From: Ilumatobacteraceae bacterium
GTDB taxonomy: Bacteria; Actinomycetota; Acidimicrobiia; Acidimicrobiales; Ilumatobacteraceae
NCBI GenBank assembly: GCA_016463105.1
Contig: JAEMRY010000029.1
Span: 1 to 16,542, forward strand
Direction of reading: 5' to 3'
Length of the DNA: 16,542 nucleotides
The translations under genes and the position numbers were made by a program. The notes beneath the pieces are model-generated. The model saw only the letters and a program-made list of their open reading frames with translations. It was not told the DNA's origin and ran no database searches. Of the stretch, positions 6,586 through 14,585 are shown one piece after another. The stretch's first letter is position 1, and each line of letters starts with the position of its first letter.

Positions 6586-8574
6586 ATGGCAATTATTGAA
6601 CGTGAAATAGAAGTGATGGCACCAATGGTTGCTACACCAACGTCAACATACGGTGTTCTCAAGCGTCCAGTTGCAGCCACAGGTTGGCGTGCGTGGGTAT
6701 TTACGGTTGACCACAAAAAACTTGGGTTGATGTACGGCGTCACAGCAATGTTCTTTTTTATCGTCGGTGGAGTTGAAGCCTTATTGATTCGACTTCAACT
6801 TGCAGCACCAAATGGCAAAGTTTTAAACGCAGATCTTTACAACCAAATGTTCACGATGCATGCAACAACAATGGTGTTCTTGTTTGTTATGCCTATGGCT
6901 GCCGGGTTTGCAAACTATTTCATCCCACTGCAAATTGGTGCACGCGACGTTGCGTTTCCGCGCATGAATGCACTTGGTTTTTGGATGTTTTTATTCGGTG
7001 GAATCTTCATTAACTTATCGTGGTTCATCGGCGGAGCAGCCGATGGCGGTTGGTTTATGTATGCGCCAAACTCTGGGCCAGTATTCTCACCAACGCACGG
7101 AATCGACTTTTGGGCATTTGGTTTGCAAATTACGGGCATTGCTTCACTGACTGGCGCAATCAATTTAATTGTCACTGTTCTTAATATGCGAGCACCTGGC
7201 ATGACTTTAATGAAGATGCCGATTTTCACTTGGATGATGACAGTTGTGCAGTTCTTATTGTTGTTCGCAGTGCCTGTAATCACCGTTGCTTTGTTCCTGC
7301 TTTCATTTCAACGCAACTTTGGTGCGAGGTTCTTTGACGTCGCAGCCGGCGCAGACCCATTGTTGTGGCAGCACTTATTTTGGATCTTTGGTCACCCTGA
7401 GGTTTACATTCTTGTGCTTCCGTCTTTCGGAATCGTCTCAGAGGTTCTTCCGGTGTTCTCTCGCAAACCACTTTTTGGGTATCCATTTGTTGTTTTCTCC
7501 GGCGCAGCGATTGGTTTTGTCGGTTGGGGAGTTTGGGCTCACCACATGTTCGCTTCTGGTCTAGGACCAGTTTCTGTAGCCGTGTTTTCGCTAACAACTA
7601 TGGCTATCGCAGTGCCGACTGGTGTCAAGATCATCAACTGGATTCTGACTATGTGGGGAGGAAAATTAGTTTTCTCAACTGCGATGAAGTTTTCAATTGG
7701 GTTGATCGTGTTGTTTACGGTTGGTGGTCTTTCTGGCGTAACTCACTCAGTTGCTCCATCAGACACACAACAAACTGACACTTATTACATTGTCGCCCAC
7801 TTTCATTACGTGTTGTTCGGTGGTGGCGTACTTGGAATCTTCTCTGGTCTTTATTACTGGTGGCCAAAAATGTTTGGCAAGATGCTCAATGAGCGCCTCG
7901 GCAACTGGAACTTCTGGTTGATGGTGATCGGCATGAATTTAACTTTCGGCCCAATGCATATTTTGGGTCTACAAGGACAACCTCGCCGGATGTACCAGTT
8001 CACAGAGGCTCGGTCTGGTGAAGGGCTATTTAATTTTGCATTTTGGAACCTCGTGGCATCCATTGGTTCGTTCGTACTCACTATTGGTATCTTGCTGTTC
8101 TTGATCAACGTGGTTATCACCGCGCGAAATCCGACTAAGTCTCCGCTTGATCCGTGGAACTCACGAAGTCTTGAATGGATGACGAGCAACCCGCCAAAAG
8201 AACACAATTTTGATGTAATCCCAACCGTGCATCACCTCGATGAGTTTTTCCATCGTAAATACGAAGAAGATCCAGCAACGCACACGATGCGACAGATTGC
8301 AACAGCCGAAGAAATTATGGCCGAACAAGAACGCAATGCAGATGCGCATATTCATATGCCGTCACCTTCTTACTGGCCGATAGTTTTGGCGTTTGGTTTG
8401 CCAGTAATCACATTCGGGATGATTTTCTCGCATCTAATTGCCGTATTTGGTGCAGTTATCGTATTTTTTGCTGCATTTGGATGGGCTCTTGAACCGAGTA
8501 CAGCCCCAGCATCTGATTTCGAAACAAACAACTCAGCACCATCAACAGCGTTGGACACCGTAGGTAAATCATGA
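6586..8574 (+). CDS. ctaD: Cytochrome c oxidase subunit I (aa3 type, A1 family)
   Basis: The catalytic subunit, 662 residues with twelve core helices. All ligands are present: H92 and H405... the low-spin heme pair is completed by H407, with H270 (HPEVY), H319 and H320 for CuB, and one of H405/H407 for the high-spin heme. Y274 is the CuB-linked tyrosine. E272 in HPEVY and D121 in GARDVAFPRMN mark the D proton channel of A1-type oxidases, and K348 (PTGVKIINW) marks the K channel. The length exceeds the usual 540-580 residues because of a C-terminal extension. This holds a hydrophilic linker and two further hydrophobic helices (SYWPIVLAFGLPVITFG and the IAVFGAVIVFFAAFGWAL part) resembling a small subunit IV. 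The ATG start follows ctaC by 22 bases; the stop overlaps the ctaE start (ATGA). Confidence 0.97.
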   Translation: MAIIEREIEVMAPMVATPTSTYGVLKRPVAATGWRAWVFTVDHKKLGLMYGVTAMFFFIVGGVEALLIRLQLAAPNGKVLNADLYNQMFTMHATTMVFLFVMPMAAGFANYFIPLQIGARDVAFPRMNALGFWMFLFGGIFINLSWFIGGAADGGWFMYAPNSGPVFSPTHGIDFWAFGLQITGIASLTGAINLIVTVLNMRAPGMTLMKMPIFTWMMTVVQFLLLFAVPVITVALFLLSFQRNFGARFFDVAAGADPLLWQHLFWIFGHPEVYILVLPSFGIVSEVLPVFSRKPLFGYPFVVFSGAAIGFVGWGVWAHHMFASGLGPVSVAVFSLTTMAIAVPTGVKIINWILTMWGGKLVFSTAMKFSIGLIVLFTVGGLSGVTHSVAPSDTQQTDTYYIVAHFHYVLFGGGVLGIFSGLYYWWPKMFGKMLNERLGNWNFWLMVIGMNLTFGPMHILGLQGQPRRMYQFTEARSGEGLFNFAFWNLVASIGSFVLTIGILLFLINVVITARNPTKSPLDPWNSRSLEWMTSNPPKEHNFDVIPTVHHLDEFFHRKYEEDPATHTMRQIATAEEIMAEQERNADAHIHMPSPSYWPIVLAFGLPVITFGMIFSHLIAVFGAVIVFFAAFGWALEPSTAPASDFETNNSAPSTALDTVGKS

Positions 8575-9161
8575 CCGACACAACCGCACACGGCCACACT
8601 TCAAGTACTGGCATCTCAAATGTCAAGTTAGGCATGTGGACATTTTTGGGCTCAGAGTGTTTATTGTTCGGTGGTTTGATCTCGACTTACATGCTTTATC
8701 GTGGTCGAGTTACTGGTGGTCCACGACCTTCACAGATTTTTGATATTCCGTTTACATCTGTCAGCAGTTTTGTGTTGTTGATGTCTTCATTGACAATGGT
8801 TTTGGCAGTAAGTGCAGCCCACAAAGGCGAAGATCGCAAAACGAATCTCTGGCTTACAGTTACTGCACTTTTAGGCGCAACATTCGTGGGTGGCCAGGTA
8901 TATGAGTTCACCGCGTTTTACAACGAAGGTTTAGGTTTTTCGACAAGTTTGTTTGGTTCAAGTTTCTACACGCTTACTGGGTTTCACGGTGTGCACGTCA
9001 CAGTCGGAATCATTATGTTGATGTCGCTTGTTGGCATTTTCAAGCGCAGCGAAGTACCTGGCAAAAAAGCCGAAGTTGTAGAGATGATCGGTCTTTACTG
9101 GCACTTCGTTGACATCGTTTGGATCATCATCTTCACTCTCGTCTATCTGATTCCTGTTTGA
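8571..9161 (+). CDS. ctaE: Cytochrome c oxidase subunit III
   Basis: A 196-residue, five-helix subunit III of the short actinobacterial form, which stabilises subunit I and the proton-uptake path. The conserved residues are E112 in GGQVYEF, H139 and H142 in GFHGVHVTVG, and H178 and D181 in the last helix YWHFVDIVW. The N-terminal helix carries MWTFLGSECLLFGGL. The ATG overlaps the ctaD stop by four bases, indicating coupled translation, and the gene ends two bases before the subunit IV gene. It provides the reference for judging the degenerate subunit III-like protein at 3584-4198. Confidence 0.96.
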   Translation: MTDTTAHGHTSSTGISNVKLGMWTFLGSECLLFGGLISTYMLYRGRVTGGPRPSQIFDIPFTSVSSFVLLMSSLTMVLAVSAAHKGEDRKTNLWLTVTALLGATFVGGQVYEFTAFYNEGLGFSTSLFGSSFYTLTGFHGVHVTVGIIMLMSLVGIFKRSEVPGKKAEVVEMIGLYWHFVDIVWIIIFTLVYLIPV

Positions 9162-9163
9162 TC

Positions 9164-9487
9164 ATGACTTCAGAAACAACACACATCGCAACTAGCGCCG
9201 AGCACTCTGAAAATCACGGGATGAGTGACGCTGGCTATATTCGAATTGCTGCGATTCTGGCAGCGATTACTGCTCTTGAAGTATCAACCGTCTACGTTGA
9301 TTTTGGTCCACTGTTCTTGCCAGCGCTTCTAATCATGATGGTTGTCAAATTTATTATGGTGGTCAGTTACTTTATGCATTTGAAATTTGACAATAAGTTG
9401 TTCAGTCTTATGTTTTATGCGGGGCTCGTTTTAGCAGTTGGTGTTTACGCTGCATTTCTCGCAACATTCAAATTTTTTATTCAATAA
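9164..9487 (+). CDS. Cytochrome c oxidase subunit IV (CyoD/COX4 prokaryotic type)
   Basis: The ATG at 9164, two bases after the ctaE stop, gives 107 residues; a longer frame from 9119 would overlap ctaE and is unlikely. A His-rich polar N-terminus is followed by three helices (about 22-40, 46-67 and 76-103). The segment VVKFIMVVSYFMHLKFD is the hallmark of prokaryotic subunit IV (the CyoD/caa3 small subunit family). It has no cofactor and stabilises the oxidase. Its position behind ctaE is typical. Because CtaD carries its own two-helix extension and the 4201 gene has a CtaF-like helix pair, this locus may have several subunit IV-like pieces. Confidence 0.9.
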   Translation: MTSETTHIATSAEHSENHGMSDAGYIRIAAILAAITALEVSTVYVDFGPLFLPALLIMMVVKFIMVVSYFMHLKFDNKLFSLMFYAGLVLAVGVYAAFLATFKFFIQ

Positions 9488-9504
9488 CCAACCGAAAGAA
9501 AATT

Positions 9505-10335
9505 GTGATCGCTGTTTTGGCAGATCTGGTGGTGAACCCGTGGAGGTTTCAAACCCATCCAGAAGTATGGCTATTAGTTGTTGCGGTGTTGGTTGCCTAT
9601 ATCTATGCGGTTCGCGTTATCGGACCAGTTGCAGTTAAATCTGGGCCCGTGACAACCCGTAAGCAAAGAATTGTGTTTGTTATTGCAATCTTGATGTTAT
9701 GGCTAGCTTCAGATTGGCCCGTGCATGATATTGCTGAAGAGTATTTGTATTCGGCGCACATGTTTCAACACATGGTTTTGTCATATTTCATGCCGCCACT
9801 AGTTCTTTTGGCAATTCCAAAGTGGATGTTTGAAGCCGTACTTGGTTCGGGTCGCGTAAGAAAGATTTTTAATTGGCTGGCCAAACCAGTTATTGCGGGT
9901 GTTTTGTTCAACGCAATCGTAATGATCACACATATTCCACAAGTCGTTAATCGCAGTGTCTCGAATGCCCCGTTGCATTATTTGATGCACGTTTTGTTGA
10001 TCGTCACGGCACTACTCGTGTGGATTCCAATTTGTGGCCCTGATCGTAAACTCCATTTGCAGTCGGGTGGCAAAATGATTTATTTGTTTTTGATGTCAGT
10101 GGTGCCAACAGTGCCTGCAGCATGGTTGACATTTGCTGAAGGGTCGGTTTATAAGCACTACGACATCGCAGTTCGTGTTTGGGGAATGTCAGTTACTACT
10201 GATCAACAAGTAGCCGGGGCAATCATGAAAACTGGTGGCTCGATTTTTCTATGGTCGATAATTGTCTTCATCTTTTTCAAACGTTTTGCACCAGCATTTT
10301 CTGGTGATCGTTCGTATCTGCGTCGCAAAAACTAG
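9505..10335 (+). CDS. ctaG: Cytochrome c oxidase assembly protein of the caa3_CtaG family
   Basis: A 276-residue protein with about seven hydrophobic helices, of the caa3_CtaG type found in Bacillus and actinomycetes. That family is thought to help insert copper into, or assemble, the oxidase; it is unrelated to the proteobacterial Cox11 protein also called CtaG. Visible hallmarks are ASDWPVHDIAEEYLYSAHMFQHM with clustered His, the following SYFMPPLVLLAIP, and MHVLLIVTALLVWIPICGP. The start is GTG at 9505, 17 bases after the subunit IV stop. The upstream sequence GAAAG is a weak ribosome site. The stop codon overlaps the stop of the converging ABC permease gene at the palindrome CTAG (10332-10335). 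Confidence 0.9.
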   Translation: MIAVLADLVVNPWRFQTHPEVWLLVVAVLVAYIYAVRVIGPVAVKSGPVTTRKQRIVFVIAILMLWLASDWPVHDIAEEYLYSAHMFQHMVLSYFMPPLVLLAIPKWMFEAVLGSGRVRKIFNWLAKPVIAGVLFNAIVMITHIPQVVNRSVSNAPLHYLMHVLLIVTALLVWIPICGPDRKLHLQSGGKMIYLFLMSVVPTVPAAWLTFAEGSVYKHYDIAVRVWGMSVTTDQQVAGAIMKTGGSIFLWSIIVFIFFKRFAPAFSGDRSYLRRKN

Positions 10336-11057
10336 TCAGACCATTTGAAATAAATTGTGGCTAGGGCGCATGTTGCGACTGACCAAACCAAAAGCACAAC
10401 AATTGATCTCACAACAATTTCATAACCATTAAACGCAGAGCGAAGTAGCTCACTCAGTGCATTGCTTGGCAACCACTCAGCCAAAGACCTAACAACTTTT
10501 GGTAGTTCATCATTTGGCACGATGATGCCACCAAGCAATAACAGCACGAGATATAAGCCGTTTTGTGCTGCGAGGTTGACTTCGGCTCGTAGACGACCAG
10601 CAAGCGTTAAACCAATTCCGGCAAAACAAGTTGTGCCAAGCACAACTGCTGCAGTGGCGGCTAACCAATTCGTGTCGACTGGTCGCCAGCCGAGTGCAAT
10701 ACCGACCACGACGAGTAGCGCTAGTTGTGCAGACTCGACAATGCAAGTGGCGACTACTTTGGCTAATACAAGTCGCCTTGTGCCAAGTGGTGTCGTGCCG
10801 AGTCGCTTGAGCACACCGTAACTGCGCTCAAAACCCGTAGCGATACCAAGGCTGACCATCGCCGTTGACATCACAGCAAGGGCCAAAATTCCGGGAACTA
10901 GAAACGCCACGGCGGTCAAGCCTTGAGTTGGCAAAATATCGATTTGAGAAAAAAAGACCAATAGCAGTACTGGGATTCCGACAAGAAGCAGTAACTGCTC
11001 ACCATTGCGAGCCATCACTGTTAGTTCTTGGCGAAGTTGTGAGCGAAAAATATTCAC
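10332..11057 (-). CDS. ABC-2 type transporter permease
   Basis: A 241-residue membrane protein with six predicted helices, of the ABC-2 exporter permease type. An amphipathic N-terminus (QLRQELTVMARNGEQ) precedes helix 1. The loop FERSYGVLKRLGTTPLGTRRLVLAK is the usual cytoplasmic coupling region. The late segment GGIIVPNDELPKVVRSLAEWLPSNALSELLR matches the conserved re-entrant C-terminal motif of the family. The GTG start at 11057 shares one base with the ATPase stop (TAGTG), so the two are co-translated. Substrate is not evident. The pair resembles the exporter that mycobacteria keep beside heme A synthase near ctaB, so a link to heme or oxidase biogenesis is plausible but inferred. Confidence 0.85.
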   Translation of the reverse strand: MNIFRSQLRQELTVMARNGEQLLLLVGIPVLLLVFFSQIDILPTQGLTAVAFLVPGILALAVMSTAMVSLGIATGFERSYGVLKRLGTTPLGTRRLVLAKVVATCIVESAQLALLVVVGIALGWRPVDTNWLAATAAVVLGTTCFAGIGLTLAGRLRAEVNLAAQNGLYLVLLLLGGIIVPNDELPKVVRSLAEWLPSNALSELLRSAFNGYEIVVRSIVVLLVWSVATCALATIYFKWSD

Positions 11058-11986
11058 TATTTGCTCTGTTCAGACACGTTAATTAACTCTCGATATATAT
11101 CTTCAAGCCGTGGCGTGCCAGATCGCAAGTCATCGAGAACAAATTTGTTTTCAGCGAACCAATTGCTCAACCGTGAAATAAAATTTGCATCAGAGTTTGC
11201 ATACAGACGTAACTCGGTTTTATTTTGATCGACGCGACAATTCATGTGCATCGCGAGTGCTGCGAGATCAATTTTGCTAGATGTGCGCAATGTGACTGCT
11301 TGGTTGTCGCCACATAAATCTTCAAGTGAAGAGTTAGCAATCAATCTTCCGCGCTGAAACATTACGACGTGATCGGCTACTCGTTGAGCTTCGTCTAATT
11401 CGTGAGTTGCAAGAATCACCGCACAGCCAGAGTCGGCTAAGTTGCGCACGATTCCGCGAATTAAATCACGACCAACAATGTCAACGCCTGATGTTGGTTC
11501 ATCAAGAAAAGCAACTTCTGGTCTTGCTGCGAGCGCAAGTGCTAACGAAAGTCTTTGTTTTTCGCCGCCCGAAAGTTTGCGCCAAGTTGCTTTTCGTTTC
11601 GAACCGAGATCGACTGCTTCAAGAAGATCATCGGCGCGCTCACGATTGCCAAATAAGTTGCAGTAGTGCTCGAGCACTTCGCCAACACGACCACTTGGGT
11701 AGACGCCACCATCTTGCAACATCACTCCGATACGCGAATTCATTTCAAGTCGATTGCTTTGTGGGTCGAGACCGAGCACCGAAACAGTGCCGCTAGTGGC
11801 TTGGCGAACCCCACTGCAGACTTCTAATGCAGTAGTTTTACCTGCTCCATTCGGGCCAATTACGGCTGTAACTGAACCAGCCTTAGCGTCAAAAGAAATG
11901 TCAGCCACTGCGTGAACGTCTGCGTAGTTAACAACAAGGTTGCGAACGCTCAGCGCAATAGTGTTCGACCCGGTGCTTGCATTCAT
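11057..11986 (-). CDS. ABC transporter ATP-binding protein
   Basis: I prefer ATG at 11986 (309 residues) over the TTG at 12004, because a TACTCT -10 element lies seven bases before this ATG. Motifs in order are Walker A GPNGAGKT (44-51), the Q loop in IGVMLQDGG (about 86-94), the signature LSGGE (138-142), Walker B VAFLDEP (158-164) and the switch His in ATHEL (H195). The C-terminal third is a small accessory domain. The block GLDP...RIGVMLQDGGVYPSGR strongly recalls the ATPase of the ctaA-linked exporter of mycobacteria (Rv1458c type), a comparison from memory. It forms an operon with the permease gene and is transcribed away from serS. Confidence 0.87.
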   Translation of the reverse strand: MNASTGSNTIALSVRNLVVNYADVHAVADISFDAKAGSVTAVIGPNGAGKTTALEVCSGVRQATSGTVSVLGLDPQSNRLEMNSRIGVMLQDGGVYPSGRVGEVLEHYCNLFGNRERADDLLEAVDLGSKRKATWRKLSGGEKQRLSLALALAARPEVAFLDEPTSGVDIVGRDLIRGIVRNLADSGCAVILATHELDEAQRVADHVVMFQRGRLIANSSLEDLCGDNQAVTLRTSSKIDLAALAMHMNCRVDQNKTELRLYANSDANFISRLSNWFAENKFVLDDLRSGTPRLEDIYRELINVSEQSK

Positions 11987-11993
11987 CACCTTT

Positions 11994-11999
11994 AGAGTA
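11994..11999 (-). promoter_or_regulatory. Putative -10 element of the ABC exporter operon
   Basis: On the minus strand TACTCT (TANNNT) lies seven bases before the ATG at 11986. This would start a leaderless transcript and supports that ATG over the TTG at 12004. No -35 box is evident. Confidence 0.4.
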
Positions 12000-12033
12000 C
12001 GCAATTCGCAGGGCTACTAAGACATCTGACGGC

Positions 12034-12039
12034 TAATCT
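12034..12039 (+). promoter_or_regulatory. Putative -10 element for leaderless serS transcript
   Basis: TAATCT, fitting TANNNT, ends six bases before the serS GTG. No Shine-Dalgarno sequence is present in the few bases between, as expected for a leaderless message. The element sits in the short divergent space shared with the ABC operon promoter. Confidence 0.5.
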
Positions 12040-12045
12040 AACTGT

Positions 12046-13341
12046 GTGATTGATATCCGTTTACTTCGCTCAGAGCCTGAGTTTGTCAAAGCAGCGATGG
12101 CTCGTCGTGTGAAACCAGCATTGCTAGGCGAACTTGAACATGCCGAAGCACTTGACGCGCGGTTGCGTGAAATCACCAGTGAGCGCGACTCAATTCGTGC
12201 ACAGGTCAATGGGTTGTCAAAAGATGTAGCGACGATGCGTCGCACAAAAGATGACTCAGGCGCCGAAGAGTTGATGGCCAAGAGTCGCTCGCTCGGTGAA
12301 ACAGAGAAGAAATTAGCCAGCGAATATGACGAAGCAAGTTCTGCATTGCGCGAAGTGCTGCTGCTAATTCCGAATCTTCCACACCCGCAAGTGAGCGATG
12401 GCAATAACGACAAAGACAACAAAGTTGTTAAGGGCCCATTGCAGATGCCAAAAGAATTCGCAAAGCATCAACGTGTTCCACACTGGGAGACGGGCACTGC
12501 GCTCGGCATTCTCGACAACGAGCGCGCAACAAAAATCAGTGGTTCGATGTTTACAATGCAACGCGGGCTAGGTGCAACTATGGCTCGAGCATTGTGTCAA
12601 CTCGCGCTAGATCGAAATGCTGACGCATTCGAAGAGATTCGTCCGCCAAGTTTAGTTTTGACCAGCACACTGACAGCCACCGGTCAGTTGCCAAAGTTTG
12701 CTGATGACGCTTTTGCTATTGAGCGTGATGATCTTTGGTGCATTCCAACTGCAGAAGTGCCGCTCACAAGTTTGCATGCATCCGAAACACTTAATGCCCA
12801 AGATCTGCCGCTTCGATACATGGCACACACCTCGTGTTTTCGCCGTGAGGCGGGTTCGGCAGGTCGAGACACGCGAGGGATGTTGCGCACCCACGAGTTT
12901 GACAAAGTAGAAATTCTTGCTGTTACTACGGCGCAACAAGCACCAGAGATGCTGATTGAACTCACTACTCGCGTTGAAGCGACGATTGCTGCGCTTGGTT
13001 TGCCATACCGAGTACTTGAGATTTGTACCGGCGATCTTGGCCAGTCGCATCATCGCAGTTTTGATATCGAGGTTTATGCCCCAGGTTGCGACCAATGGCT
13101 AGAAGTGAGTTCGATTAGTTGGTTCAGTGACTATCAAGCACGTCGCGCCGATATTCGCTGCAAACATGCTGGCGCCAAGGGAAGCGAAATCGCTCACACT
13201 TTAAATGCATCAGCATTGGCTGTGCCGCGTGTGTGGGCTGCAATTCTTGAAAACTTTCGACAACCAGATGGCTCGGTTGCGATTCCTGAAGCGCTTCAAC
13301 CATATATGCGTGGTGCCAAAGTTATTTCAGCAAAATCATGA
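12046..13341 (+). CDS. serS: Seryl-tRNA synthetase
   Basis: A 431-residue class II synthetase that charges tRNA-Ser (and tRNA-Sec where present). It begins MIDIRLLRSEPEFVKAAMARR, the typical start of bacterial SerRS, followed by the N-terminal coiled-coil tRNA-binding arm to about residue 105. The catalytic domain shows GSMFTMQRGLGATMARAL, TAEVPLTSLHASE, motif 2 in FRREAGSAGRDTRGMLRTHEF, the KVEI segment, and motif 3 late in the protein as EVSSISWFSDYQARR. Full length and a GTG start fit the family. The stop overlaps the pdxH start (ATGA), so both are one operon. The motif-3 serine-cysteine pair common in bacteria reads Ser-Ile here, a minor change. Confidence 0.97.
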   Translation: MIDIRLLRSEPEFVKAAMARRVKPALLGELEHAEALDARLREITSERDSIRAQVNGLSKDVATMRRTKDDSGAEELMAKSRSLGETEKKLASEYDEASSALREVLLLIPNLPHPQVSDGNNDKDNKVVKGPLQMPKEFAKHQRVPHWETGTALGILDNERATKISGSMFTMQRGLGATMARALCQLALDRNADAFEEIRPPSLVLTSTLTATGQLPKFADDAFAIERDDLWCIPTAEVPLTSLHASETLNAQDLPLRYMAHTSCFRREAGSAGRDTRGMLRTHEFDKVEILAVTTAQQAPEMLIELTTRVEATIAALGLPYRVLEICTGDLGQSHHRSFDIEVYAPGCDQWLEVSSISWFSDYQARRADIRCKHAGAKGSEIAHTLNASALAVPRVWAAILENFRQPDGSVAIPEALQPYMRGAKVISAKS

Positions 13342-13979
13342 GCCTGCGCGATCGACGCGTGCAGTATGAAACTGCTGGTCTAGATCGAATTGATCTGAAT
13401 TTAGATCCAATAGTGCAATGGAATATTTGGTATGAAGAGGCTGCAAGTGCTGGAGTCGTCGAACCAAACGCAATGACCGTGTCAACTATTGATAAAAATT
13501 CAGCACCAGATTCACGTGTCGTGTTAGCGCGCAGTGTTGACACTGATGGTTTCGTGTTTTATACAAATTACGACAGTGCAAAAAGTTTGCAACTAGTTGC
13601 CAGTCCAGTTGCTAGTGCAGTGTTTGCGTGGCTTGACTTGCACCGACAAGTTCGTGTGCGGGGCACCGTGCACCAAGTTTCGGCGCAACAAAGTGATGAC
13701 TATTTTGCTTCTCGTCCGCGTGAATCTCAACTTGGGGCGTGGGCTTCTCCTCAATCTCAAGTGATTCCAGATCGTAATTTTATTGAAGCGCGATTGATTG
13801 AGGCTCGTGAAAAATTTGCCGATCGTGCAGTCACGCGGCCAGATACTTGGGGCGGTTGGTGCATCGTGCCTGTCACAATTGAGTTTTGGCAAGGTCGACC
13901 AAGTCGTTTACACGACCGTTTTATTTATTCGCGCGATAAAAATAATTCGCAGTGGCAGATTGAGCGTCTCGCGCCTTAA
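13338..13979 (+). CDS. pdxH: Pyridoxamine/pyridoxine 5'-phosphate oxidase
   Basis: A 213-residue FMN enzyme that oxidises pyridoxine or pyridoxamine 5'-phosphate to pyridoxal 5'-phosphate with oxygen. FMN-site motifs are visible: SRVVLAR (59-65), FYTNYDSAKS, and RQVRVRGTV. The substrate-site motifs are RPRESQLGAWASPQSQ (about 126-141) and the C-terminal EFWQGRPSRLHDRFIYSR, ending in RLAP as in canonical members. The length equals the usual 210-220. The start overlaps serS by four bases. The stop at 13977-13979 directly abuts the stop of the leftward gene that follows. An oxygen-consuming cofactor enzyme beside serS fits general metabolism and has no obvious tie to the oxidase locus. Confidence 0.96.
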   Translation: MSLRDRRVQYETAGLDRIDLNLDPIVQWNIWYEEAASAGVVEPNAMTVSTIDKNSAPDSRVVLARSVDTDGFVFYTNYDSAKSLQLVASPVASAVFAWLDLHRQVRVRGTVHQVSAQQSDDYFASRPRESQLGAWASPQSQVIPDRNFIEARLIEAREKFADRAVTRPDTWGGWCIVPVTIEFWQGRPSRLHDRFIYSRDKNNSQWQIERLAP

Positions 13980-14585
13980 TTATTTTTGATTTTGCCAGGC
14001 AATTGAACTTGAGGCCAGCGCAGTAATTAACGATTCTGTGTGAGGTGTCAAGCCGTCACCAACCCAGTCTTTCCAGAATCTACCGACGCCGCGCACTCTC
14101 GGAGGAAGTTCTATTTGTACGCCACCCAAGCGTGGAAGATTCACAGGGTTATCATCGTGCAGACCGCGTAAGTCACTTGGGATTGTCTCTAGATCATCAC
14201 AAATCTCGTACATCGGCAGGTGCTGCTTTAAATGCGTGCTTAAATGCCCGGCTAAATTTCGGTTACGGCCACCTAAAAGTAGCGAAGTAAAAAATCCTTC
14301 TCGACCAAATCCATGAATCGTCACGACAATATCTACATGATTGATAAAGCTTTGCAGCGAAGTCGAAAAGTTTGGTGAAATTTCGTGTGATGGCACATGC
14401 CATTTCAAACCACGGGGCTGATGCACTCCGTAATAAGAAGAATTTGATTTAGCAGCGGCTTGTTGAGCAATGACATCGGTCAGGTGCTCTAATCCGCCAC
14501 CGTGATATGCCATAAAGCCAAATTTGCTGCGCAACTCCAAGACTTCTTTGACTTCTGGGTGTGCCAGAAGTTTGGCGAACATCAT
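13980..14585 (-). CDS. Poly-gamma-glutamate hydrolase-like protein (PF05908, DUF867 family)
   Basis: A 201-residue soluble protein resembling the phage-type gamma-PGA hydrolase family (zinc peptidase with a carboxypeptidase-A-like fold). Visible likely zinc-site motifs are YHGGGLEH (H28 and E33) and IHGFGRE (H91). The segments SSYYGVHQPRG and VQIELPPRVR also match the family pattern. There is no signal peptide, so it would act in the cytoplasm unless exported otherwise. ATG at 14585 overlaps the CcdA stop (ATGA). The natural substrate is unknown: the family cleaves gamma-linked polyglutamate in phages, but a cellular member coupled to thiol redox genes may act on another peptide. Family assignment is from memory of motifs and not certain. 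Confidence 0.72.
   Translation of the reverse strand: MMFAKLLAHPEVKEVLELRSKFGFMAYHGGGLEHLTDVIAQQAAAKSNSSYYGVHQPRGLKWHVPSHEISPNFSTSLQSFINHVDIVVTIHGFGREGFFTSLLLGGRNRNLAGHLSTHLKQHLPMYEICDDLETIPSDLRGLHDDNPVNLPRLGGVQIELPPRVRGVGRFWKDWVGDGLTPHTESLITALASSSIAWQNQK

Noticed and set aside
6915..7597. Long antisense open frames inside ctaD and similar frames inside ctaB, serS and the pdxH region
   Set aside because: They are shadows of strongly recognised genes in other frames and carry no family motif.
9119..9163. Longer start for the subunit IV gene
   Set aside because: The extra residues lie in the ctaE coding region and look non-natural; the ATG at 9164 gives the normal family start.
11987..12004. 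TTG start at 12004 for the ABC ATPase
   Set aside because: No ribosome site precedes it, and a TACTCT box is spaced correctly for the ATG at 11986.
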